Source of the DNA: Methanobacteriota archaeon
Lineage (GTDB): Archaea > Halobacteriota > Methanomicrobia > Methanomicrobiales > Methanospirillaceae
Length of the DNA stretch: 64,000 bases
NCBI GenBank assembly: GCA_029547145.1
Contig: JAKPPV010000026.1
Location: 1-64,000 of the forward strand
Reading direction: 5' to 3'
The position numbers were made by a program, and so were the translations under genes. Of this stretch, positions 34,636 to 42,347 are shown piece after piece. The notes below the pieces were generated by a model. It had not been told where the DNA came from. It did no database searches and saw only the letters and a list, made by a program, of their open reading frames with translations. Every line of letters starts with the position of its first letter. Position 1 is the stretch's first letter.

Positions 34636-35742
34636 ATGAGAGGCTATCACCTGGGAATCCTATGCTGTATCGCGGTCATGGTCTTCTGTGCCGGCGGTGC
34701 AACGGTCGTCGCCGGGACGGTCAAGATCATGCCGCTCGGTGATTCGATCACGAAGGGAAGCACGGCAACCCCCGAAGAGGCCCAATATCCGACCTACCGC
34801 TACTGGTTGTGGAACGATCTGGTCAAGAACGGCTACGATGTCGACTTCGTCGGTTCATGGTCTGCCCCGGACTTCAAGAACTTCACCTTTGACCAGGACA
34901 ACGAGGGTCATGGCGGGTACTCCACCGACGAGATTCTCCACGGGGTACCGAATGATAAGTGGGAGAACGGGTATCTCTCCCGGTGGATCCAGGGATACGA
35001 TTACGATATCGTGCTCCTGCTGATCGGCACCAACGATGTCGTGCGCGAGATACCTCTGAACGAGACCGTGACGAACATCAAGAAGATCGTCAAGGTTGTC
35101 CGGCAGAAGAACCCCCGTGTGACGGTCTTCATCGCGACGCTGCCTCCGACGAAGGTCTACCGGCAGGGTCTGATCGATCTGAATCAGGAGATACCCCGGA
35201 TCGTCGAGGAACTGGATTCGCAGGAGTCACGCGTGATCCTCGTCGAGCAGTATTACGGGTACGATGGTGCGGCGGATAACCAGCCCCCCCTCTATGTCCA
35301 TCCCTGCACCAGCGGTGAGAAGAAACTGGCGAAGAACTGGTACGATGCCCTCACCGCCTATCTCGATGGAACCCTGCCGACCCCCACGCCAACCCCCACG
35401 CCGACTCCAACCCCGACGCCGCTCCCCACGCCGGAACCCACCCCCGTGCCGACCGAGCTTCCGACGCCAGTCGCGACTCCGGCGGTGACGCAACCGACGT
35501 TGACCGTCCCCACCGTTCCGACTCCCGGGACGGTGGATCCTGCTTCGGGTTTTGGGGCCAGAAGGTATGTCGTCGGTGGTCAGCGGGGACTTGAAGGCTT
35601 CAACCGGTACGAATGGGGGACCAGTCCGCGCGGGGGTACGGTATCCGCACCGACGGTGACGCCCTACGCGGGGACGGGTTTCCAGTCCCGGGCATTCGTC
35701 CGGTGGTACCGGGGCGACCGCTGGAGCTCGGTTCCGAGATAA
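34636..35742 (+). CDS. Secreted SGNH/GDSL hydrolase with Thr-Pro repeat linker
   Basis: 368-aa exported hydrolase. A signal peptide with basic start (MRGYHLGILCCIAVMVF) ends near residue 26. The catalytic domain shows KIMPLGDSITKG (Ser37), LLLIGTNDV and a late PLYVHPCTSGEKKLA block with the His. From about residue 245 a Pro-Thr linker with tandem TP units runs for about 50 residues, a typical cell-surface spacer that could be O-glycosylated. A C-terminal basic domain of about 70 residues is unassigned (RYVVGGQRGLEGFNRYEWG). No membrane anchor is seen at the C-terminus, so it may be released or bound through the tail. Related in fold to the protein at 16052-17188. Confidence 0.87.
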   Translation: MRGYHLGILCCIAVMVFCAGGATVVAGTVKIMPLGDSITKGSTATPEEAQYPTYRYWLWNDLVKNGYDVDFVGSWSAPDFKNFTFDQDNEGHGGYSTDEILHGVPNDKWENGYLSRWIQGYDYDIVLLLIGTNDVVREIPLNETVTNIKKIVKVVRQKNPRVTVFIATLPPTKVYRQGLIDLNQEIPRIVEELDSQESRVILVEQYYGYDGAADNQPPLYVHPCTSGEKKLAKNWYDALTAYLDGTLPTPTPTPTPTPTPTPLPTPEPTPVPTELPTPVATPAVTQPTLTVPTVPTPGTVDPASGFGARRYVVGGQRGLEGFNRYEWGTSPRGGTVSAPTVTPYAGTGFQSRAFVRWYRGDRWSSVPR

Positions 35743-35763
35743 CAGACACCCGGACAGCTTCTC

Positions 35764-35770
35764 TTTTTTT
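35764..35770 (+). terminator. T7 terminator after SGNH hydrolase
   Basis: Seven T in a row, 21 bases after the stop codon at 35742. Confidence 0.5.
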
Positions 35771-35950
35771 CTCGACACAACCCCGGGGATGTTCACCAGT
35801 CTCAGGGGCGGGGATCGGCTCTTTCCCATCCGGAATATCGCTGGTTCACGATCGTCACCCTGCTCTCCCGGATCGAATGCATTGCAGATCGCATCGGGTG
35901 CACGCAGGGTTCGAGGGGGGAGGGATCCCCCGATCTGGCGTGAACGGTGG

Positions 35951-36766
35951 TCAGATCTCCTGGAGCGGAATCGCCTCGGACCTGAGGTGATCGAAGAGTC
36001 GGTGACCCCAGGCGACCGCGGTCGGGTCGCGGGAGAAGAGATCGGTCGAGCTGTCGTATATCTCGGCATCTCTCTTGTAAAAACCGAGTGAGAGGCATTT
36101 ATCCGTGACCGTCATCCCGAACCGGATCGGCCGATCGACGAGCCAGACATGGAAGTTATCAAAGGCATCGAGGGCATTGATCTGGGACCGGTACGGCTCC
36201 TTGTTCAGCAATGGAATGATCGACGTGTTGACGAGCAGGTGAACCGGGATGCCCTGGGTGACCCGCCCGCCCAGCGATTCGGCGAGCCCCGGGCTCATCA
36301 CTGCCGAGACCCCGAATATCTCGTTCGCCTCGCTGATCAGCTGGAGGTAGTGGTAGTACACATGGAGGATATCCGTCCCTGTGTCGTAGATGATCTCGGA
36401 GTTCAGCAGATCGCCGAGCCGTTCGAGCAGGGGCCACGGCACCGTGGAGAGGTCGTGGTCCTCCCAGAACGACTGATGTGCGGTGAGCGTCCCCATCGTG
36501 AGTGAAAAGTCACCGATCTTCTGAGCGATCAGCATGCCCAGCGTCGTCGGTGCGTATCCCGAGCCCTGCGGCTCGACGAGCGTGAGTGACTCGAGTTTCC
36601 GAATCTTCGGGATGAGTGCCTGGGATGTGCTGCCTGTGATCTCCCTCAGTCTGGAGAGCGGTGTTCCTCCGGGTTCGACCGACAGGAGGATCTGAATCAT
36701 CAGCCTCGACCCGTAGATCGACTGGATCGCCTTGTAATACCGTTCAAAGACATCGAGAGGGGTCAT
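35951..36766 (-). CDS. FilR1-type winged-helix transcriptional regulator
   Basis: 271-aa regulator. An N-terminal winged helix spans about residues 15-85 (SRLMIQILLSVEPGGTPLSRLREITG ... LTLVEPQGSGYAPTTLGMLIA). A C-terminal sensor domain follows, characteristic of the FilR1 (former DUF1724) family described in methanogens (GVSAVMSPGLAESLG, IPVHLLVNTSIIPLL, LGFYKRDAEIYDSSTDLFS). FilR proteins control filament form and methanogenesis genes in Methanothrix; the target here is unknown. GGAGTGAT precedes the ATG. The nearest gene upstream is the UbiA prenyltransferase on the same strand. Confidence 0.88.
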   Translation of the reverse strand: MTPLDVFERYYKAIQSIYGSRLMIQILLSVEPGGTPLSRLREITGSTSQALIPKIRKLESLTLVEPQGSGYAPTTLGMLIAQKIGDFSLTMGTLTAHQSFWEDHDLSTVPWPLLERLGDLLNSEIIYDTGTDILHVYYHYLQLISEANEIFGVSAVMSPGLAESLGGRVTQGIPVHLLVNTSIIPLLNKEPYRSQINALDAFDNFHVWLVDRPIRFGMTVTDKCLSLGFYKRDAEIYDSSTDLFSRDPTAVAWGHRLFDHLRSEAIPLQEI

Positions 36767-36883
36767 TCGGGTATCACTCCGTTCACGGTTGCCTCCTTTC
36801 CCTCTATTCGCACTCCTTGCATTAATACCCTTTTAAAAATTCACCGGCGCGAAGAATGTTCATCGCGCCGGTTAAGATTCACG

Positions 36884-37831
36884 TCAGATGAGGGGGAGGA
36901 TGGACCCCTGGAACAGGAAGATCACCAACCCGATGATGAGGAACTGTCCGTCCGAGAGGATGTCACAGATCAGGTCGTGCTGGTTGATCCTCCCGAACGA
37001 GGTGATGCAGCACTGGGTGTAGACATGGGCTCCCGTGTACAGGGCGGCGATAAACGGGGGGATCGTCGCGGCGATGCCGAGCATCACCACCACGCATGCC
37101 GTGGTCCAGTTCATGAGTCCGAGCACTCCTTTCGTCCTGTGGACACCGATCAGTACCGGAATCGTCCTCACGCCGGCAAGGGCATCGCCCTCACGGTCAC
37201 GCATGTCGGGGAGGGACGAGGCGATGAAGGCGTATGTGAAGAAAAAGAGCAGGCAGAGACCCGTCTCCATGGTGACGGGTGAACCGTTCGCCACCACCGG
37301 CAGAAATACCAGGATTAATGACCAGGATCCGCCGACGACCAGGTTCTTCATCACCGGGATCTCTTTCAGTCGACGGTACCCGAGGCAGGAGGGGAGGATC
37401 GGCATACTGTAGAAGATACCGGCGATCAGGGGTACCAGGGTGACAAGGATGGCAACAGGACCATAGATCGCTGCGATCAGCACGGCGGCAAGATATGCCA
37501 GCAGGGCACCGTAGAAGAGCGGTTTCTCGAACCGCTTCGTGAACGAATACCGATCCTGGCGGTTGATGCTGTCCTCCTCCTCGTCCGTCTTCCGGTTCAT
37601 GTTGTAGACAGAGAAGGGAACCAGCATCATGATCGCGAGCACCGGCACCAGGGGTTCGAGCCGCTGAATGAGGCACGAGGTGTAGACCATTCCCACGCCG
37701 GCGATCCCTACAAACGTCGATGAGAAGAGGAGAAAGTCGACGACCGACCTGACCGTCCTTCGGAGTCCGAAGCCAATCGCGGGAAGACGGACTCCATTAT
37801 CCGTATGATTCGCATCACACACGGTAGGCAT
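36884..37831 (-). CDS. UbiA-family prenyltransferase
   Basis: Integral membrane prenyltransferase of 315 aa with about eight hydrophobic segments. The two Mg-binding motifs are YNMNRKTDEEED (N-x-x-x-D type, residues about 77-88) and PDMRDREGDALAGV. Substrate could be a quinone-like head group, a lipid (as for geranylgeranylglyceryl phosphate) or a chlorin/heme-like ring; sequence does not decide. The motif spacing and the DMRDREGD box differ from the archaeal lipid enzyme DGGGP synthase as I remember it, so a secondary role is possible. The N-terminal 28 residues are hydrophilic and the start may be further inside. Confidence 0.87.
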   Translation of the reverse strand: MPTVCDANHTDNGVRLPAIGFGLRRTVRSVVDFLLFSSTFVGIAGVGMVYTSCLIQRLEPLVPVLAIMMLVPFSVYNMNRKTDEEEDSINRQDRYSFTKRFEKPLFYGALLAYLAAVLIAAIYGPVAILVTLVPLIAGIFYSMPILPSCLGYRRLKEIPVMKNLVVGGSWSLILVFLPVVANGSPVTMETGLCLLFFFTYAFIASSLPDMRDREGDALAGVRTIPVLIGVHRTKGVLGLMNWTTACVVVMLGIAATIPPFIAALYTGAHVYTQCCITSFGRINQHDLICDILSDGQFLIIGLVIFLFQGSILPLI

Positions 37832-37890
37832 GAGGAGAATGTTCCGACTTCGTGTTAACGTTAATTATTACAATAAATCTTCATCATCCC

Positions 37891-37966
37891 GATGAATCCG
37901 AATCGAAGCGATGAATTCGAATCCGGGAAGGTAACTGGAAAAGGGGTGATGAACTCGAAAGGTCGT
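37891..37966. repeat. 19-bp-period direct repeats, possible operator array
   Basis: The motif GATGAA(T/C)(C/T)CGAA occurs at 37891, 37910 and 37948. The intervals are 19 and 38 bases (two periods). At the skipped position, 37929, a degraded copy (AGGTAACTGGAAA) is present in register. The array lies between divergent genes (UbiA and the orphan protein at 37976). An AT-rich block before it (near 37860-37880) could hold the UbiA TATA box. Nearly two helical turns of spacing place all copies on about the same DNA face, as for cooperative regulator sites. The regulator is unknown. Confidence 0.6.
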
Positions 37967-37975
37967 GATAAATAA

Positions 37976-38536
37976 ATGAGTCAATTGTTAATGTGTTGTT
38001 GTGGAGCGATCGTTCGCGTCCCGGACGTTCAGGGGTTCGCGCCGATCGGGATCCACCTGATCAATGAATCTTATCCGGTATGCATGGGTGTAACCGAGGC
38101 GATGAATGAGATGCTGACAATGACGGTTCCGAGAAGAGAGGCGGTCGCAAAGGCAAGGGCGGCAGAAGTGGTCTTCCAGACACAGCTCGTGGCAATGGCC
38201 CTGCTCCCTTCGGTGGGAAGCGAAGCCGAGCTTGTTCCCCAGCAGCGCGAGCTCCTGGCGGCATACGGCGTCAACGTTCGTGATCTCAGGACGATCGTTC
38301 TCGAATGCGCCACGCTTGAGGGGCGAGAAGTCCGTATCGGCCGCTTCTGGCTTGACATGGAACTCGACGAAGGGGGGCGAAGAAGGCGTTTGCGCACCGA
38401 GGGCCATTTCTACGGGGTCGTAGAACGCGACGGCCCGGTGACGATCACCTATGCCGGCTCCGATGGCTTCGAGATGCGATGGCAGTCACCGACTCTGCCG
38501 GGGGGTGAATGCTCTCTGAACCGGTCCGTGGTCTGA
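37976..38536 (+). CDS. Hypothetical protein upstream of a REC-GAF-PAS protein
   Basis: 186-aa protein of unknown family. The first 35 residues contain a Cys cluster (MSQLLMCCCG). The middle is helical and charged (VPRREAVAKARAAEVVFQTQL ... LVPQQRELLAAYGVN). The C-terminal half looks like a beta domain (EVRIGRFWLDMELDE, HFYGVVERDGPVTITYAG). The start is uncertain: ATG 37976 follows AGGTCGTGAT, but an internal ATG at 38084 gives a plainer N-terminus. The end lies 2 bases before one possible start of the response-regulator gene, so they are probably co-transcribed. No membrane segment. Confidence 0.65.
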   Translation: MSQLLMCCCGAIVRVPDVQGFAPIGIHLINESYPVCMGVTEAMNEMLTMTVPRREAVAKARAAEVVFQTQLVAMALLPSVGSEAELVPQQRELLAAYGVNVRDLRTIVLECATLEGREVRIGRFWLDMELDEGGRRRRLRTEGHFYGVVERDGPVTITYAGSDGFEMRWQSPTLPGGECSLNRSVV

Positions 38537-38538
38537 CG

Positions 38539-39924
38539 ATGGAACGGAGGGTGGTCCCGGGGGGGACGGTTGACTCGCCTCCCATCACCATTCTCTATGT
38601 CGATGACGACCCGGACCTGCTCTCTATCGGTCGCCGCTTTCTCGAGAGGCTCGGTTCATACCGGGTGGAGTCCGTGCAGTCACCGCTCGATGCGCTCGAT
38701 CGTCTCCGTCAGACTCCCGTGGACCTGGTCCTGTCAGACTATCAGATGCCCGACATGGATGGTATCACCTTTTTAAAGACGGTCCGCTCGACCTACGGGG
38801 ATCTCCCGTTCATCCTCTTCACCGGCAGAGGGCGCGAGGAAGTGGTGATCGAGGCCCTCAACTCCGGTGCGGACTTCTACCTCCAGAAGGGCGGAGACCC
38901 CCGCTCGCAGTTCGTTCAGCTCGACTACACCATCCGTCAGGCGGTCACGCGGCGCAGGATCCTCCGACAGGCCCGCTTCTTCGACCGGTTCAACACCCTG
39001 TTCTCCTGCATATCGGCTGCAGCCCGGACCATCCTCAATCGCGACCTGTTCCTGCAGGAGTGCTGTCGGTCCGCGGTCTCCACGGGGTTGATCCAGCGAG
39101 CGTGGATCGGAAGGATGGAGGGCGACCCCGTCGAGATCGAGATCCTGGCATGCGCAACCGATGGTTCAGGAGACGACAGACGGTCACCATCATCTCTCCT
39201 CGAGGATGCCGTGGTTCTGGAAGCGTGCCGGGCGGCATGGGCAACGCGCACCCTTCAGACCTGCCTCTCCTCTTCGTTACCAACGCGGGTCTTTCCTCTC
39301 TCCTTCAATGGCCGGTGCGCCGGCGTATTCGTCGTCTCGGAGACGTATCCTGGTATGGAGGCGGACGAGGAGTACAGCCTTCTCGGCAGGGTTGCCCAGG
39401 AGATCTCGTCGGCCATCGAACGGTTCGAACGGGTATCGGACCTGGACCGGATGAAGGAAACCCTTTCAGACCTGTATGTACGGTTCGAGCTCCTTGCTGA
39501 CCATACCCCACTTGCCTTCCTCACGCTCGATCCCTCGGGTCGGATCATCGAAACGAACCGGGCATCGCTGGACCTGTTCGGTCGGACCCGTGAAGAGATG
39601 GTCGATCGCCCCTTCGAGCAGCTCGTCATTCCGGAATGCCGGGCTCAACTCGAACGCCTCTTCCCCGGAGCGGCGCCCGCCAGGGGGAGAGAATGGCCGG
39701 TACGGCTCAGTCTCACCCGGGACGACCACCTCCCGCTAGATGTCGAGGTGACGAGCAGGGCGTCGCTTGGTCCGGATGGGCGCCTGCTCGGAGTGCACTG
39801 TCTTCTTCGTCCGCTCTCCCCTGCCGACAACAGGGTCTTCGCCTTCCAAAACGACCCGGAGTCGTCATCCTTCCGGTGTGGGTCTCGACGAATGGGGAAC
39901 GGAGATCGCGCCCGGGCGCCATGA
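38539..39924 (+). CDS. Receiver-GAF-PAS signalling protein without transmitter
   Basis: 461-aa multi-domain protein. The receiver domain covers about residues 10-130 (ITILYVDDDPDLLSIG, phospho-Asp in DLVLSDYQMPDMDG, ILFTGRGREE, Lys in FYLQKGG), a GAF-like domain about 155-305, and a PAS domain about 315-440 (LADHTPLAFLTLDPSGRIIETNRASLDLFG). It ends without H-box or ATPase, so it cannot act as a kinase and may bind a partner. Methanogens have many such REC-PAS proteins. An in-frame ATG at 38509 overlaps the upstream gene; the later start is nominal. Confidence 0.85.
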   Translation: MERRVVPGGTVDSPPITILYVDDDPDLLSIGRRFLERLGSYRVESVQSPLDALDRLRQTPVDLVLSDYQMPDMDGITFLKTVRSTYGDLPFILFTGRGREEVVIEALNSGADFYLQKGGDPRSQFVQLDYTIRQAVTRRRILRQARFFDRFNTLFSCISAAARTILNRDLFLQECCRSAVSTGLIQRAWIGRMEGDPVEIEILACATDGSGDDRRSPSSLLEDAVVLEACRAAWATRTLQTCLSSSLPTRVFPLSFNGRCAGVFVVSETYPGMEADEEYSLLGRVAQEISSAIERFERVSDLDRMKETLSDLYVRFELLADHTPLAFLTLDPSGRIIETNRASLDLFGRTREEMVDRPFEQLVIPECRAQLERLFPGAAPARGREWPVRLSLTRDDHLPLDVEVTSRASLGPDGRLLGVHCLLRPLSPADNRVFAFQNDPESSSFRCGSRRMGNGDRARAP

Positions 39925-40380
39925 CCCGTCTTCTTGATCGTGACCGGGGTCCTGAATACGGAAGATCATTCCATTTTCAAAACCCCTCCTGACCGCCTGT
40001 GCCGGCCCGTGATGCGACGATCATGGGGAAAAACAGCTCTCATGGATGAACCATTTCAGAAACCAGAGTGTGCACCGTGATCTCCGTCACGGTTGAGGCG
40101 ACATGTCTTTGTGCCCTCTTCCCTCGATTCAACCGGCCGACAGGATCGGGCGTCGGAGCAGGCGGGTATGGCAGGAGGTCGATGACCGGGGTCACCAGTC
40201 TGCGGGAGACTGGTAACGAAGTCCGGTGGTGCGTCCTGAAGTCTTTTTATAATAGCAGTGTGATTTCATCTATCATTCTCATTCCTCTCCTGTTATACCG
40301 CGCGCGTGGATCCGGGGTGGACGTCGAGACCGGGTATGCCACAGGCTCATCATACAGAAGGTCCAATCTTCCCAGCAACC
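39925..40380. other. Intergenic region with hairpin and TATA box
   Basis: No gene recognised. A perfect 8-bp inverted repeat with 5-base loop (ACCAGTCT, GCGGG, AGACTGGT) lies at 40194-40214. A strong TATA-like sequence CTTTTTATAATA follows at 40243-40254, likely the promoter of the agmatine gene. The hairpin lies just upstream of this promoter, where an activator or repressor could bind as a dimer. Confidence 0.5.
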
Positions 40381-42291
40381 ATGTGTCCACGACCTCTTCG
40401 TCTCGGGCTGGTCCAGTCGCCGGTCGGGAACGACCTGGAGGAGAACCTCTCTCGCACGATCGGGCTCGTGCGGTCGGCCCTCGACCGGGGGGCGCAGGTG
40501 GTCTGCCTGCAGGAACTCTTCCGGATACCGTATATCCCACGTGAACGGGGCGTCGATCCCACCCCCTTCCTGGAGACGGTCCCAGGCGTTTCAACCGACG
40601 CCCTGCAGTCGCTTGCAGAGGAGTACGGCGCCGTGATCATCGTTCCGGTCTTCGAAGCCGGCGACGACGGGGAGCGGTACAACTCTGCGGTCGTCCTGGG
40701 GCCGAACGGCATCCTCCACCCGGTCTATAGAAAGGTGCACGTCCCGCACGATCCTGGCTTCTGGGAACAGGACTACTTCTCTCCCGGGGAACGGTTCGTG
40801 GTCCACGACACCCCGTACTGCCGGCTCGCCGTCCTGATCTGTTACGACCAGTGGTTCCCGGAGGCAGCCCGGTCGGCTGCTCTCCAGGGAGCGGAACTCC
40901 TCCTCTATCCCACCGCGATCGGCCGGGTGACGGGCGGAAACCCGGAGGAGGGTGACTGGCAGGACGCCTGGGAGACGATCCAGCGGGCGCACGCGATCGC
41001 GAACAGCGTGCACCTCGCCGCGGTCAACCGGGTCGGCATCGAGGGTCACCTCCGGTTCTGGGGGGGGTCGTTCGTCGCGGATGCATTCGGTAACATCCTG
41101 GCCCGGGCGGGAGACGGGGAGGAGGTCCTCGTGGTGGAGGTGGACCTCGCCATGAACGCGCGCGTCCGGGAGGGGTGGGGATTTATGGCGAACAGGCGCC
41201 CCGGATCGTATGGCACCCTGATCGCAGGCGCGGCGGGTGACCCCTCCCCCGTCGTGCCGGCGGCGCTCGGGTACCGGATGCCGGCCGAATGGGAGCCTCA
41301 CCGGGCCTGCTGGCTGTCCTGGCCCCATGACCCGCTCACCTTCCCGGACCTTGCGGCGGCGGAGGCGTGTTATGTTGAGATCATCCGCGCGCTCTCCGGT
41401 CACGAGATGGTCGAACTCCTCGTCAGGGACGACGCCATGGAGGGCCGCGTCCGATCCCTGCTCTTCGAGGCAGGTGTCGAACCGGTGAACCTGGCATTCC
41501 ACCGATTCGCCTATGCCGACGTCTGGTTCCGCGACTATGGACCCACGTTCCTCCTCCATCGGGACGGCAGACGACGGATGCTGGTCGGGTGGCACTTCGA
41601 CGCCTGGGGGAAGAAATACGATGCCCTGATGGCCGACGCAGCGGTGCCGGCCCATTTGGCCTCGCTCACCGGCTTACCCCTGACCCGTCCGGGTATCACG
41701 CTGGAGGGCGGTTCGATCGAGGTCAACGGGGCCGGTACCCTGCTCACGACCGAGGAGTGCCTGCTGAACCCGAACCGGAACCCGAATCTCTCGCGCGGCG
41801 AGGTGGAGCGATACCTGCGGGACTTCCTCGGGGTCCGGCATATCTGCTGGCTCGGGAGGGGGATCGCCGGTGACGATACCGATGGCCATATCGATGATAT
41901 TGCGCGCTTCGTCGATGAACGCACGATCCTCCTGGCGGTCGAAGACGACCCGGAGGACCCGAACTGCGAGGTGCTGCAGGATAATCGACGGCGCCTCGAG
42001 TCCGCCGTAGACCAGGACGGGCACCCGTTCTGCGTGGTGGAACTCCCGATGCCGGCACCGGTGGTCGACGCCGATGGAAACCGCCTGCCGGCGAGTTACG
42101 CGAACTTCTACATCGGAAACGGTATCGTGCTCGTGCCTGTCTTCCAGGATCCGAACGACGAGCGGGCGCTCAGGATCATCCGCAGGGCCTTCCCGGGACG
42201 GGAGGTCCGCGGGATCGACTGCAGGGCGCTCGTTGCGGGGCTCGGTGCGATCCACTGCATCAGCCAGCAGGAACCTCTCGGGAGGAGCTGA
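40381..42291 (+). CDS. Fused N-carbamoylputrescine amidase and agmatine deiminase
   Basis: 636-aa protein joining two consecutive enzymes of the agmatine-to-putrescine route. Residues 1-285 are a nitrilase-fold amidase (AguB) with Glu45 in VCLQELFRIPY, Lys118 in YRKVHVPHDPGFWEQ and Cys154 in LICYDQWFPEAAR. Residues from about 298 on are a peptidylarginine-deiminase-like agmatine deiminase (AguA): MPAEWEPHRACWLSWPHD, WFRDYGPTFLL, GDDTDGHIDDIARF and the nucleophile Cys626 in GLGAIHCISQQEP. All catalytic residues of both parts are present. The start is uncertain; GTG 40306 and ATG 40336 are in frame upstream. Expected to release CO2 and two ammonia while making putrescine. Confidence 0.93.
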   Translation: MCPRPLRLGLVQSPVGNDLEENLSRTIGLVRSALDRGAQVVCLQELFRIPYIPRERGVDPTPFLETVPGVSTDALQSLAEEYGAVIIVPVFEAGDDGERYNSAVVLGPNGILHPVYRKVHVPHDPGFWEQDYFSPGERFVVHDTPYCRLAVLICYDQWFPEAARSAALQGAELLLYPTAIGRVTGGNPEEGDWQDAWETIQRAHAIANSVHLAAVNRVGIEGHLRFWGGSFVADAFGNILARAGDGEEVLVVEVDLAMNARVREGWGFMANRRPGSYGTLIAGAAGDPSPVVPAALGYRMPAEWEPHRACWLSWPHDPLTFPDLAAAEACYVEIIRALSGHEMVELLVRDDAMEGRVRSLLFEAGVEPVNLAFHRFAYADVWFRDYGPTFLLHRDGRRRMLVGWHFDAWGKKYDALMADAAVPAHLASLTGLPLTRPGITLEGGSIEVNGAGTLLTTEECLLNPNRNPNLSRGEVERYLRDFLGVRHICWLGRGIAGDDTDGHIDDIARFVDERTILLAVEDDPEDPNCEVLQDNRRRLESAVDQDGHPFCVVELPMPAPVVDADGNRLPASYANFYIGNGIVLVPVFQDPNDERALRIIRRAFPGREVRGIDCRALVAGLGAIHCISQQEPLGRS

Positions 42292-42347
42292 CCTGTGCGA
42301 AACGACGACCCGGAACGCCCTGATCCGGAATGGTGGAGAAGATCCCC

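Noticed and set aside
35381-35450. Short tandem repeats in the second SGNH gene, considered as a CRISPR or minisatellite
   Set aside because: The repeats keep codon phase and encode a Thr-Pro linker. Units are about 6-12 bases without spacers.
40068-40544. 158-residue plus-strand frame before the agmatine gene
   Set aside because: It overlaps the start of a certain gene in another frame and contains a hairpin and TATA box. The translation has no family features.
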